Part shown: piece after piece, positions 35,840 through 48,015 of the stretch
Position numbering within the stretch: position 1 is the stretch's first letter
Layout of the letters: each line of letters opens with the position of its first letter
Source of the DNA: Cryptomeria japonica
Lineage: Eukaryota > Streptophyta > Pinopsida > Cupressales > Cupressaceae
NCBI RefSeq assembly: GCF_030272615.1
Contig: NC_081406.1
Location: 188,094,391-188,158,390, forward strand
Direction: 5' to 3'
Length of the DNA stretch: 64,000 bases
The notes under the pieces: generated by a model
Seen by the model: the letters and a program-made list of their open reading frames with translations, nothing else
Databases searched by the model: none
What the model was told of the DNA's origin: nothing
Made by a program: the position numbers and the translations under genes

Positions 35840-37712
35840 GATCTCAAACACTTGATTTTAGTATCTACTTGATTTTCAACCATCAACTTGAACACTTTAA
35901 ACTTTTCAAAAGCTTGAGTTTTTTTCTTTCAAGAATGTGAACCATGTCATGCTAGAATAATCATCAATAAGTAACATAAAGTACCTTTCTTCATTAAGTC
36001 CTTTTTCCCTTGTAGGTCTGCAAAGATCTGTATGAATCATCTCTAAAGTTTTAATAGTAGGATATTATTTGTTCTTGAATCTCTTCATCATCTATTTTCC
36101 TAGTTGACATTGTTTGCCAATTTTTGGTAAATGTCTCACTTCTTTAGTAGTATTCATCTTCACAATGTTATCAAAATTGACATGTCCCATCATTTAATGA
36201 CACAATCAACATTCATTGCTCTGTGTTAGCAAACATCTTCTCTCACTCTTATCCTTTATATAGTAAATATTTCCATTTGTTCTAATACCTTCTTCAACCA
36301 ATCTTCCATATTTTCCTTTTCTAATTACATATCCAAACTTACTAAATAAGACTTCCTAACCTTTATTACACATCTGACTAACACCCAATAAATTATGTCT
36401 TAGACATTTAACACAATAAACACCATCGGTTTTATGCTTACCATCAATTGTAATCCTTTCTTTCTCACAAATAGGTGTAGTTTCTCTCCTACAAATTTCC
36501 TTGATCCTCCATCATACTTCTCAAGATTAATGAACTTATCTTTATCACCAATCATATGATTTCCAGAGTCAATGATCCATTCTTTTGGTTCCACTTTAGC
36601 ATGCAATGTAGTCTTTTCACTCATCAAATTTTTGTTGTTCTTTAATCCTTCTAGTCTTCTGGACATTTGTTTATTCTTTCTTATATAGCCAGAAATAGAG
36701 ATTCTTCATTTGAGTCATCACCATCTTCATCTTGAGATGAATGTGTCTCCATAGGACATAGCCTCCTTTTTTCTTTATCATCTATCCTTTTATTCGAGTC
36801 ATATCTTTTGTATCTATTCTTCTTCTCATCATCATCAGATCTTTTGTAGTATTCCTTATACATGTATTTAAAAACATAATGACCAATTCTTTCAAAATTA
36901 AATAATTTTAGTGGTAACTTACCTTTGTACAAGTTTCTCTCTTCACTCTTCTTATAAATTTTTCTTTGATCTCATCCTTATTTTCACTTTCTTTTGATTC
37001 ATCTTCACCTATCTTTGAAACTTTGAATGCAACCTCTTTTCTTTTCTTTTTGATATCCTCCATTTTTAATATTTCATAGGTAGATAATGATCCAAGGAGT
37101 TGATCAATTGTATACTTATCTAAGTCATGACATTTTTCAATAGCACACTTCTTAGGCTTGTAGGGTTTAGGCAAAGTTAGAAAAATGTTTCTCACAACAT
37201 CACCTTCTTTTATCTTTCCATCAACACTTTTAATAGAATTTATGATCTCATTTACCTTGTGTATTTAATTTTCAACACCTTCATCATCGACCATCTTCAG
37301 ACATTCATTTTTTTGGTTCAAATTCATTAACCTAGCTTGCTCTGTCTTAGGTTCTCCTTCATATGCTTGAATTAACATATTCTAGCCTTCTTTGGCTTCT
37401 TTCAATTCGCTAACCTTGCCAAATAATAATTACCTTTATAGACTTTTCATTATTCTAGCAATTAATAATTACCATTATAGCCTTTGTATTATTCTCATGA
37501 TTCTTAAGTTCATCTAGAGTTTGAGGTTCATTTAGTGAAGGTGTATAACCAGTTGTGACAATTTCTTAAGCTTCACTTGACAAAGTTTCTAACTAAGATT
37601 CTATCCTCTCCTTCCAATAAGATTTTTTTTGGCATCAAGCCCAGTGCTTTTAAATTTAGTTCCCATACCATTCTAGATCTACCTAAAGTGGTTAAACTCT
37701 TCTAAGAGAAAC
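35840..37712 (-). pseudogene. gag, protease and N-terminal integrase of element G
   Basis: Read on the minus strand from the primer site. Gag shows a LPKPYKPKKCAIE block and a DKYTIDQLLGSLSTYEI block near 37070-37190. A zinc-knuckle remnant near 36870-36905 reads NFERIGHYVFK and has lost its cysteines. The protease block WIIDSGNHMIGDK lies near 36530-36575. Integrase follows down to 35840, where D interrupts it. Several stops and frameshifts. It continues at 21323. Confidence 0.75.
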
Positions 37713-37729
37713 CTTACTTTGATACCAAT
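37713..37729 (-). other. Primer-binding site of element G, initiator-Met type
   Basis: On the minus strand ATTGGTATCAAAGTA follows the LTR end AATTCAACA. It corresponds to the copia primer site TGGTATCAGAGC with one change. Confidence 0.7.
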
Positions 37730-39322
37730 TGTTGAATTCATGGTAGGATTGATAGAGGATGGGTGAATCAACCCAGATCTCTTAAAATTGATCAATTACA
37801 TTATAAGAAATATTTAAACACTCTACAACAATATTGAAAGGAATAATGATCAACACATGAACACCAGATTTACATGGAAAACCCAATAGGGAAAAACCAT
37901 GGTGAGAATCAATGTTCACAATATAAATAAAATCAATTATAATGTTTTAGGCTCATTATCAAGGGGCATCATTCACTTGATGGACTTACAAGACTAAGGT
38001 GCATTGCCTTAGGGAAAGATACATGGACTTGCACAACTAAGGCACACTGCTTCAAAGAAAGATACAAAGGATTGCCAAGAGACCCACTATCTTTTAGCAA
38101 TAGAAAGAATAGTAGAATTGATATGAGAAAAATATCTTGATCATGAAATTGTCCTTGACCATCTTTATCAAGAGACCAAAATCATGGAAAACTCGGCTAA
38201 CATCCACTACTTTCTCATAACACTGTCATACTGAATATATCACCTTCAAATCTCTTCACCAATTAACTTTCACATATTTGCAACATCAAATCTTCTTGCA
38301 CATCATTCACATTTACTTCACATCAATTCACACTCTCTCATACACAACTCATACATCCACAATTCTCAAATATAAGCTAGATCATCAAAACCCTGGTTGA
38401 GGGTTGGCCACATACAAAATAAATAATATTGCATAGAATTAGCAACCTAGACCAAAAATACCCAACACAGTCCACTCCAGTAGAAATAGGGGACCCAAAT
38501 TCATCACAATACATCCTTCCAAGTCAGATCGAATGAACCACATATGCTAACACATCCTCCAAAGTCAACACTAAATGTAAGGTGTAGATAAGCAATAAAA
38601 CTTAGAAATCAGTAAGCCAAAAGAAACATATTCCAATGCAAAATACCTATTGTGGATCTCCAAACACTATGGTGAGATCCATTACAATTCCCTAACTCAA
38701 TATTCAATGCATGCCTAGACAAAAAAGTATGATCTAATCAAATTTAATCCAATCGACATACTAAAATACATATCATAGTTGATTATACCAAGCACACACC
38801 AACATAATTCTCTTGTGGAACATAAATACCAACAAATAATTAAATTGAGATACTGCATGAAGCAAAGAAATATGTCCACTAGACTGCAACACAAGCTTCT
38901 ACAAATATAGATCCCAATAACAATTTTCTGAACCATTTAGATAGATGCTCTTACTTTCAAAGAGTAGCAATAGTACACTTCTGCAATCTATGAACCAAAA
39001 AACTAGATGATATAATATCCTTAGAACACATACAATATATCTTGGAGAAGAAAAAATAATCATCATTCAAAAGAATGAAAATCATGCTTCCACTAGGGCA
39101 TTAAATATTGTTTCCTACATATTGAGCTTGCCACAACTGTAAATTTGTAGATAAACTCCACCAACACAAATTCATCAGCAACACCAGATAGAGAAACATG
39201 CATCAAACTCAACAACAACTCCAACTAAGGAAACCTGCAACAGAACAAGACCATATCTGGACTAGACTCCATAAAAACCACCAAGTTTGGCATCAATGAC
39301 AACACAACTCAGATATCCAATA
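37730..39322 (-). repeat. 5' LTR of element G
   Basis: 1593 bases. On the minus strand it starts at the right, TATTGGATATCTGAG (TG changed to TA), and ends ATGAATTCAACA next to the primer site. The TTCACCCATCCTC end region is similar to K's LTR end. Confidence 0.75.
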
Positions 39323-39331
39323 GATACATGT

Positions 39332-40080
39332 TGTTAGGATAAGGTGACATTAACCTTGCAATCCTAAGCCATTCATACGTCTAAAGATGTTTTTTGGAAA
39401 GTTTTCCCATGACATGTGAGGAAAATATTTAATATTTTTATTTTATGGCTATTTGTATTTTATGAAAAATGGATTAAATAAACTCCTTCCCATGTTGTAA
39501 GATTATTTCTTGCAGGGTCAATCTTAAGGAGATCAATTTTGGGGGGAGAAAAGGTGTCCATTTGGGATTCTAAATAGTCACCACAAGCTTCAGATGACTC
39601 AGAATATGTAAAGATTTTGTGGCTTTGGGTTTGATACCCATGAGGAGTCACTTGAATATTTATTTATTATTTTATTATGTCTATTGGGTATTCATTCTCT
39701 AAGGCATAGGTTTTTGCAAGTGGTTTTGGCCCCTTGTTTTGGGAAAACAGTAGTGGTTTTTCCTCTTCCATTTGGCTATAAATTGGAGCCAAGACATAGT
39801 TGTTTATTCATCAATTGGTTATTATTTCTAGGTAGTTCCAAGATTATTTGGGGAAGCAAAATGAAATGTGTTATTTTGGTATTCTCTTTATTGAAGATTA
39901 AGAATATACTTGCCCTCAGTTTTTGGTAGAGGTTTTTTTGAAAAGGTTTCTCTATGTAAATCTGGTGTCTCTTTTTGCATGGTTATTTTATATATTTATG
40001 TTGAATAACACAATCACATGTTCATTTCATTTTTTTAATCTCATAATAAAGTTGATATGATTTCTTCACCTTGTTTATCA
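39332..40080 (+). repeat. Putative 5' LTR of element L
   Basis: From TGTTAGGATAAGG to CTTGTTTATCA, with TG...CA ends, a GGCTATAAATTGGAG TATA-like box near 39775 and a following TTTGGTATCGGTAACG that can serve as a primer site. No second copy is in the window. Confidence 0.6.
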
Positions 40081-40239
40081 ATATTTGGTATCGGTAACGA
40101 TTCCGCTGAGAGGGGGATGCATTTATCTTTAAGTGTTGAAGGTTTTTTGTTGTAGTGGAATCTTTTGTTGTGTGGTTGAGTAGATTTGAGAAAGCGATTG
40201 ATATCCATGTTTTATAATTCTTGCACATATAGTTAGAAA

Positions 40240-42360
40240 TTCAATGACATTGGCTACGATATGTGGAAATTGAAGATGGGAAATCTTTTGGAGGAAAGAG
40301 ATCAGTGGTTGCCAGTTTCACATGAAAAGAAACTAGAGTTGTCTATTTTAGATGATGATGCTTGGAAGAAACTGTACAAGAAGGCACACAAAACCATTTG
40401 GTTGAGTCTTACTAATTTTTTCCTCCCGAATGTATCCACAAAAGACATCACATACAAGTTGTGGAAGAGGATTGGTGATATTTATCAATCTAAAAGTTTG
40501 TCTAGTAAGTTATATCTAAAAAGAAGGTTATATTATTTGAAAATGAAAGAGAGTGAATCTATTATAGATCATTTGAATGCTTTTAATATGATGATAATTC
40601 AACTTGCATAGATAGATGTTAAATTAGAAGATGAAGATAAATGTATCTTATTCTTTTTCTCTTTGCTCAAATCTTCGAAAAAACTTATTGTTGCTATTAG
40701 CATTGGTAGTATAGAGCCAAAGATGGATAACTTGATTGCCATGATTATTTTAGAAGAGGTAAGAAGGAAGTCTATCAATTTTGGCTCCCAAGATGCCTTG
40801 CATGTGTGAGGAAGGTCCAAAGAAAAGGGACCTAAATGGGACAAAAAGAGGGAGAAATCTAAAGGATAATCGAAGATTCTCAGAATGAGCAAAGTAAAGT
40901 GTTGGAATTGTGGGAAAAGAGGGCATGTGAAGAAGGGATGTAGAATTAAGAAAAATAATGTTGATTTCGCAATGGAAAATTTCTTTGATGATGATTCCAA
41001 TTATTTGTTTATATCTACTAACATTGTAAGTGATGATGCCTAGCTTATTGATTTAGGTATCTCCTACCACATGACTCCTCACAAGGAGTGTTTTACTCTT
41101 AGAAAGAATATGATGGAGTCTAGAGGTTTTCCTTTGTGACAACCATATGAAGAAGGTTTTTGGTAAAGGAAAGGTAAAATTATATATCAATGATGGAAGA
41201 GTAAAAATCATTGATGATATTTTGTATATTCTAGGACTTGTGAGAAGTCTTCTTTCTATATCCAATTTTAATGATTCTAGAGTGCATGTGACATTTGACA
41301 AGTCTGGTTGTAGGTTGGTAAGGGAGTTTGGTGATAGCTAAAGGATCTCAAATAGGGACTTTGTTTAAATTTAATGCCTCTACTTTTTGTAACTATGCTA
41401 ATGTAACTATTAATGAAAATATGTGTATAATGTGGCACCAAAGATTGGGTAACATTGGTGAAAAAGGTCTTAGGACCATTCTAAATAAAAAGTTGGTTGA
41501 CACTCTTTCTGATTATTCTATTGGCAAAAATGATTTTTGTGAGAATTGTGTGTTTGGTTTATAGAATAGATCATCATTTCCTAAAAGAATCTATAAGGTT
41601 AAGAGACCATTAGAGATTATCATTCGAATGTGTGTGGTCTAGTGGATGTTGTTTCTTTGGGAAAATCTCGGTATTGTGTTTCCTTAATTGATGATATCTT
41701 GAGATACACTTGGATTTATTTTATGCATTCTAAATTTGAATTTTTTACTAAGTTTAGGGAATTTAAGTCCTTAGTGGAATCAATCAGATAATAAGATAAA
41801 AGTGTTGAGGATTGACAATGGGGGTGAATATTGTTCAAGAGAATTTGATGAGTTTTGTAAGAAAGTAGGTATTCTTAAATAGAAGATTACTCCTTACACT
41901 CCCCAACAAAATGGGCTAGCAGAAAGAATGAACTGAACCATAATGGAAAGAGCTAGGAGCATGTTGAGAGGTACTAATCTTGATAGATGATTTTGTAGAA
42001 GTTGTTGGTACTACTTATTATTTGATTAATAGATCTCCTTGTTCAACTCTTACTAACAAAAATCATTATGAAGTGTGGATAGGTACAAAGCCATTGATTT
42101 CACACAAAAGCATCTTTGGTTGTGAGGCTTTCATTTATTTGCCTTAGGAGAAGCAATCTAATCTGGATTGAAAAGCTCATAAATGCATCTTTATTGGTTA
42201 AGGTGAGAATGTAAAAGGTTATAAACTTTGGAATCCTCTAACCCCAAAAATGGTTCTTTCCAAAGATATTATTTTCAAGGAGTTTAGAGCTTACTTAAGT
42301 GAAAAGAAACCAAAAGACAAATATAGTGTACTTTGAAACAAAGATTGAGAAGTAGGAAGA
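40240..42360 (+). pseudogene. gag, protease and integrase of element L
   Basis: Gag capsid blocks of the UBN2/copia type at 40261-40611 (MWKLKMGNLL, SLSSKLYLKRRLYYLKM). The zinc knuckle CWNCGKRGHVKKGC is intact at 40900-40941. The protease block near 41048 reads L-I-D-L-G, with Ser replaced by Leu. The integrase zinc region lies at about 41430-41570 and core remnants at 41680-41960 (QQNGLAERMN). Many stops and frameshifts. The region 42361-42614 downstream has no recognisable coding. Confidence 0.7.
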
Positions 42361-42614
42361 TGCACACGTGGAAGAACAAATAGATGTTGGAAAGAGACAC
42401 TGCACAGGTTATCTAACATTGTCATTGATGGAAACCCATGTTAGTTCACCCATCTGCATTGCTGTATGTGATCCTACTGAGAGTCAGATTCAAGATTGAT
42501 TCAAGTCCGACAAGATAGAACAAAGCATGTAATAGTGTTGTGCATTTTGGTTGATACATCCTTTCTGGTTATCATCTTGTGTTATGAATCTGGTTGTAGG
42601 TTGATGGATGTCTC

Positions 42615-43841
42615 TGTTGGCCATTTGGAGGAATTGATTATATGTTACATTGATGTCAACACTAGTTATTTTGGCTGGTTACCGGTATCCTTTTTGTCCC
42701 AGTAGGTTGATTGGTTTCTGGTTGGATTAGATCATGATGATCCAGTATACTTCGGTATGCTTTGGCTTATGGAATTGACTTGGATTTTCTATTCATGCTA
42801 CTGAGATACATGTTCAGTCAGTTGGTTTTGATTTGGTGATCGGATGCTATCTTATATATTGGTAAGATTGGTTTGTTGATCTGGTGAGGGTTTCACCGAC
42901 AAAGCTTTGTTGAAGATCTGTTGATGTTATGATTAAGTGGTGTTGGTGCGACTTCTAGTAGAGATTCAAAATGCTGATGGTGATCATGTTCGAGACTTGG
43001 CTAATTGGGATCATTGCTTTAGCATGTGTGGACCTAAATTGGGTCTGATACTATCTAGGTTATGGACTGACTTAATGTAATGTGTTGTTTGGTCTTCTCG
43101 ATGTGTTTCCGAGATGTCTTATGGGTTGGATATTGTTTGTTTGGTCTCAGGCCAACATGTTTTGTAATTATGTAATTGATTTATTGTTTGGTGATTGACC
43201 TTATTGTTTGTGGTCAAGGGTTTGTATATATATGTGTATGATCTCATTGTATATAATGTAAGGGATAATGAAAATGATGTATGCAAGCGAATAATGTAAT
43301 AATCATTCATGCAGAGGATTTGGTCGATCATTGGTGATCGATTTGGGTTTATGTAAAAGGATTAAGTCCTCTAGTATTGAGCTTAATCGGAACTCTACTC
43401 AGGCTTAGGAGATGCTATCATTGTAGTTCATTCTTTCTTTTGGATTGTAGTCTAGATTTTTATGTAGTTAGTGAGATTACTTTTGTAATGAGTAGTGTGC
43501 TCTAGGCTGTTGGCCTTCCTACAAGTGTAGGCCCATCAATTTTTAATCACATACTTACTGCAAAAGTATTATTTGACTGTGGGTAGGCTTCCCACCATGG
43601 TTTTTCCCTTTACTAGGTTTTCCAGGTACAAATCTTGGTGTCATGTGGATGGTATCTATTCTCTGATTGTTGCTTGTGCTTTATTGGTATATCTGCTATT
43701 TCGGTAATTGGTTTATGTATTCTGGTATTGATCTTATGTGTTTTGGTAATTAAGTTTTAATTGCTTAAGGTTCTAGTAATTTGGTGACAACTGATTCACC
43801 CCCCCTCTTAGTTGTCTTTTGGTTATTTGAACTGTCTAACA
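42615..43841 (+). repeat. 5' LTR of element H
   Basis: 1227 bases, TGTTGGCCATTTGGAGG to ACTGTCTAACA. It shares start, end and the C-rich TTCACCCCCCCTCTTAGTTG block with D's LTRs. Confidence 0.85.
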
Positions 43842-43842
43842 A

Positions 43843-43857
43843 TTGGTATCAGAGCTC
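43843..43857 (+). other. Primer-binding site of element H
   Basis: TTGGTATCAGAGCTC starts one base after the LTR: the standard initiator-Met copia primer site, unmutated in its core. Confidence 0.85.
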
Positions 43858-43898
43858 TGGTCCTCTCTGCAGAAGCTTAACCACTTGAGGAAGATCCT

Positions 43899-44032
43899 AT
43901 GATGACTAACAGTTCAAGTTCATCTAGTTCAACTGTTGTTGTCTTTTGGAGAGAAATTCCTAGGCTTTATGGAACAAATTATAGAGTATGGAAGATTCAG
44001 ATGGAGACTCATCTGAGATGTCTTGGTAAGTA
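43899..44032 (+). pseudogene. gag N-terminus of element H
   Basis: The ATG at 43899 or 43902 opens a Ser-rich start followed by a copia gag block (FWREIPRLYGTNYRVWKIQM). A stop lies at 44030, ten bases before the insertion of I. This block is the usual beginning of plant copia Gag and shows what D's deletion removed. Confidence 0.7.
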
Positions 44033-44042
44033 AATTTGGGAG

Positions 44043-44891
44043 TGTTAGATACTTGATCAGTCCCAAAGACACTGAGAAGGGGGGGGGGAAGGGGTGAATC
44101 AATGTCTAACCAGTAAAAACAAAATATTTAAACTTGTTTGCAACTTTATAACCCAAATTAAAATATCGGTAAACAAGTAATAATGCAATAAAGAGAAACA
44201 AAAGTATAACCATTAATGCACACCATAATAGATATTTTTGGTGAGGAAACCCGGTAGGGGAAAAACCTCGGTAGGATTTGTGACCCACAATATTTACTCA
44301 CTGGTCAATATGAATAAATATTACTTATACAATAGGGGCCTTCACATGTAGGAAGGCCAACAGCCTAGAGCTCACTGCTCAACAACAAAATTGGATGATT
44401 AAATCCAATGACAATGTACTGCTCAAAATACCATCTGCAATGCTGGATTCAGTACCGGTTTAAGCTTTTTCAAATACCTCTGCCATAAACCTTTCTTCGC
44501 TCTGCTCTGCTCTTATTCACTCATAAAATAATTAAATCATAATGCATATGCAGTTATTTGCTCTCATATACTACTTGCATTCATTACCTAATTACATTCC
44601 TTACTTACAAAATGACCTACAAGATCTCATACATATATGAGTCTTTACAATACATCATGTCAGATATACAAATAATATTACAATACAAAACAATATAATT
44701 TCCATGTCGGCTAGGAATGCCAGTAAGATCTTCTGTCGGTGTAGGTTGGATGCCGGTGTGAATAATCTTTGTTGTGCCTGTCGGTGCCTATAGATGATGT
44801 TTGTTGCCAGTGTAACCTATGGACCATGTTACTAGTTGGTTGCCATCAATGACAACATCAACTATTCTCATCTAAGTGTATAATGCCAATG
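44043..44891 (-). repeat. 3' LTR of element I
   Basis: On the minus strand it starts CATTGGCATTATACAC (TG changed to CA) after GGGGGAGAT and ends AAGTATCTAACA. It is 849 bases and related to the 794-base LTRs of J. A run of G at 44081-44090 is the minus-strand view of the C-rich block near the end of copia LTRs here. Confidence 0.8.
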
Positions 44892-44914
44892 ATCTCCCCC
44901 TTTGGCATTGATGG

Positions 44915-45850
44915 CAACACTCATGAGAAAAATCCAAAAAATGATATCCAAAAATGAAGTCCAAAACTGATCCAAGAATAAGAGTGCTCCCCCTGAACAA
45001 ATGATTCCTTCTGTACCTTTTTCTCACACACCACTACTCCCCCTTTGACATCAATGACAAAAGATGTAAAAAATAATCAAAGAGTTCAAAATTTACCTCA
45101 AAGCCTGTAACCAGTTATATACAATCTGAAAGATATCCGCTAAAATCAGATTAAGACTTTGCATAAATTAAGTGCTATCATAAATAATGATTTTAGTTTG
45201 TCTAATCATACCGGTCAGATAATGCATCTGTTGCTCTGGTGATCTTTCTCCTTGAATGGTTGTTTTAGACAACTCAATCTGATGTGTTAGAAGGTTGTCC
45301 AATCTAGGACCAAGTTTATTTTTCAGCTCCCGGGCCTTCATTCTTATCCTTGCTTTTTCTTTTTCTAATTTCTCAATCTTTTCTTCAAAAACTGCCATTT
45401 CTTGATCCAAAACTGAAGTAAGTTCCGAAGAACCTATCATGTTGTCTGCTATATCATCAATCTCCTTTTGTGTTTTCCTTATCTCCTCATCAATATCCTC
45501 TATTAGGTGGTGAGGTTTGCATGCTTCCTTGTACAATTCTTTATATTCCTAAATAGTGGAATCAAGTGCCGGTAATAAAGAATCAATATGCTCTGTGCAG
45601 TCCTCAATAGTCTTATCAAAGAACTCACCTTTCTCCTTATTTACCCTTTCCTTAACAGTCTCTTCATTAATTTTATCTACAGTTAGAATATTTGAAGCAA
45701 CAAATTTGGACAATGTGTCCAATTTACCTAAAGATCCAGAAGTATGATCTATCTTACAATCTGATGCAATCAATTTAAAAATAGGTAAGGTATCATCAAT
45801 GGTCTTAAATGCTAAGGCATTGCATTCAGTGATCTTCTTTATGGAATCTA
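44915..45850 (-). pseudogene. C-terminal part of the extra ORF of element I
   Basis: Frames at 45905-45549 and 45536-45168 (minus) encode a helical, charged protein with a coiled coil (EEKIEKLEKEKARIRMKARE). It is the same tail that J keeps at 47380-47750. The N-terminal part continues at 48745 beyond J. The right ~55 bases of the first frame are J's LTR and not part of this gene. Confidence 0.65.
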
Positions 45851-46644
45851 TGTTGGCATATACACACTCCAATGAGACATTGTATGTGATTGAAGGCTTT
45901 TTCATTGATGGAAACCTTACAATCCTATGGCACCGACAAAGGCATTATACTGGCATCAGCAGATCACACTCTACACCAACACTTAGGACACCAGCACCGG
46001 CACAAAGAAAAGAAGTATACCGACATAGAGGCTGACAAAATTTTGTTATATTATATTTTGTTTATTATTGTAAAAACTTTGTAAGCTGACTTGGCAAATT
46101 GTAAAATGACTCTTATATATAAAAGAGATCATTGTAGACATTTGAAAATGAGTGAGGAAGCATTAAGGAAAAATATCAAGCAGACCTATTATGCGAAATA
46201 TAGGCTAAGGGTTTATGTAAGAAGCAGAGCAACAACCGGTACTAGATTAGGTATTATAGATGCTATTGTAAAGAAGTACAAGATATTGGATTTGTATAAT
46301 CCTCATTGTAAGTTAGTGAGACTTCCCATTGAGCAGTGAGCTCTAGGCAGTTGGTCTTCCTGCATGTACAGGCCCCTATTATAAGTAATATTCTCTTATT
46401 GGCTAGTAAGTGAATATTGTGGGTCACAAATCCCACCGAGGTTTTTCCCACACTGGGTTTCCTCTTTAAAACCTTGTGTTATGGTGTGCTTTTCATGTGG
46501 ATGTTCTTAATTCTGTTTATTGCATTATTTCTTGCATACCGGTCCACTATTATAATATGTTCTGCATGTTTTAATTCAAGAAATTCTAGTCACCGGTTAG
46601 ATACTAATTCACCCCCCCTCTCAATATCTATGAGATTCCTAACA
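45851..46644 (+). repeat. 5' LTR of element J
   Basis: TGTTGGCATATACACAC to GATTCCTAACA, 794 bases. Same length as the 3' copy, with scattered point differences. Confidence 0.92.
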
Positions 46645-46645
46645 A

Positions 46646-46660
46646 TTGATATCAGAGCCT
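46646..46660 (+). other. Primer-binding site of element J
   Basis: TTGATATCAGAGCCT one base after the LTR. It is the initiator-Met site with one G-to-A change. Confidence 0.8.
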
Positions 46661-46715
46661 GGTCCTCTATTTTCATAAGCCAAATAGCTTGAGGAAGATC
46701 TTGACATTGGTAAAG

Positions 46716-47340
46716 ATGGAGAATCTGATGAAGCAACTTGAAGGAGCTCTTTCAGACTATGATGTAGAGAAATTGAAAAATATCAAACTAGAAGATGATT
46801 TTAGGGTAGCTCAGGATATCATTCAGGCACTTCAAGAAAATTTTACTGTTGCAAGAAATAAGAGAAGAGAACTTTGTGAAAAATTGCAAAATGAGAATGA
46901 TGAAAAGGAATCACTTAATGATATGATAAGCAAGTTGAAACAAGAAAACATGACAACAAAGAATGAGATGCAGGATATGACTATGAGATTTTGTAAAGAG
47001 ATTGAGGATAGGAAGAAGAATGAAGAAGAATTGACTAGAAGACTAAGTGATGCAACAAATGAGAACACAAGACTTAGCTATGAAAATGACATGTTGAAGA
47101 CAGATCTGATGCATACTTAGAATGACTCAAATGAACTGATGAGACAAAAAGAAGTCTTAGAAAGAGAACTAGAAACTGCAAATCAACATAAAGAAAAATT
47201 CAAGAAAAGCTCAGAGGAATTTGGCACCTTGCTGAAGAATCAAAAACCTAAAGGTGACACTTCTGGAATTGGCTTTGAAGTTGGTGAGAGCTCCGGTACT
47301 ACAAATACTTAGGATCACAACAAACCTGTAAGACAAACTT
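46716..47340 (+). pseudogene. Gag coiled-coil part in element J
   Basis: The main frame opens at 46716 and runs to a TAG at 47118, then continues in the same frame to another TAG near 47310. It is strongly heptad-like (LEGALSDYDVEKLKNIKLED, then KRRELCEKLQNENDEKESLN). The end (DTSGIGFEVGESS) parallels the text just before the zinc knuckles in element I (ETIGLGFEHGESS). This is the gag segment upstream of the fingers, and J loses similarity right after it. The usual copia capsid blocks are not seen. Confidence 0.65.
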
Positions 47341-47750
47341 TTTGACTGTATATATAGACAAAAAGATGAGCAAGGTATAGGATGAGATCAATAAACTTGC
47401 AGATAATTTTATTAACTCACCTGATACACTATCAGTTTTTGAGGAGAAGATAACAAATTTTGAAGAAGATTTACTTAAATTGGAAAGAGAGAGAGAAAGA
47501 ATAGTGAATAAGGCAAAACATTTGAGATTAAAACTAAGTCCAAGATTGGACTATCTAGCATCACTATAGAAGGAAGTATGTGAAGCACTAATACAGGGAC
47601 ATAAAACACCGGTAGAGCATTTGCAGCATCTCACCAGTACAGTGAAGAGAATAGAGACATCAATAAAGGATAGCAAGAAGTTTATGGACAGTATAAACTT
47701 GATTTTGGGAGATCTTTTTCAAATTGTAACCACCCACTTACAAGGTTGAA
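47341..47750 (+). pseudogene. Tail of the extra ORF in element J
   Basis: Frame: ADNFINSPDTLSVFEEKI, then LKLSPRLDYLASL, then HKTPVEHLQHLTSTVKRIE, ending QIVTTHLQG. It is clearly related to the minus-strand ORF of I at 45536-45168 (SVLDQEMAVFEEKI, RLDNLLTHQ, QQMHYLTGMIRQTK). The junction with the gag part, near 47330-47390, marks the internal deletion. Confidence 0.65.
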
Positions 47751-47923
47751 ACTACAAACTCTACTGACATCTTGACAACCTTTGTCATTGATGCCAAAGG
47801 GGGAGTAGTGGAATGAGAAAATTCAATATCACAGGAATCATATGCTCAGGGGGAGCACACACATTTTCGGTAACATTTTTGGACTTCACATTTTTGGATA
47901 CATTTTTGAAATTTCTCATGAGT

Positions 47924-48015
47924 GTTGCCATCAATGCCAAAGGGGGAGATTGTTGGCATATACACACTCCAATGAGACATTGTATGTGATTGAAGGTTTT
48001 GTCATTGATGGCAAC
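47924..48015 (+). other. Polypurine tract and hairpin at the 3' LTR border of J
   Basis: GTTGCCATCAATG (47924-47936) is perfectly complementary to CATTGATGGCAAC (48003-48015). The purine tract AAAGGGGGAGAT and the LTR start at 47951 lie in the loop. Confidence 0.75.

Larger units (their letters stand above)
18727..39322 (-). mobile_element. Element G: minus-strand Ty1/copia element split by element D
   Basis: Read on the minus strand: LTR (39322-37730), primer site, gag, protease, first part of integrase (down to 35840), a 14.5-kb interruption by D, then the rest of integrase, RT and RNase H (21323-18980), and only about 48 bases of the 3' LTR (18774-18727). The two halves flank D's perfect GATCT duplication. 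Domain order (protease, integrase, RT, RNase H) is copia. Heavily decayed; the left LTR is truncated. Confidence 0.8.
39332..42614 (+). mobile_element. Element L: Ty1/copia element, 5' part
   Basis: A 749-base LTR, a primer-like site, gag with zinc knuckle, protease and integrase, all decayed. RT and RNase H do not appear before H's LTR begins at 42615; they could lie beyond the window on the far side of the nested insertions or be lost. It begins nine bases after G's LTR ends. Confidence 0.65.
42615..44042 (+). mobile_element. Element H: copia element of D's family, 5' end only
   Basis: A complete LTR, primer site and the first ~45 codons of gag, cut at 44043 by minus-strand element I. The LTR is related to D's along its length. 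The rest presumably lies right of the window. Confidence 0.8.

Noticed and set aside
40022-40228. Minus-strand frame near L's primer site
   Set aside because: It overlaps the LTR end and leader of L and has no recognisable protein feature.
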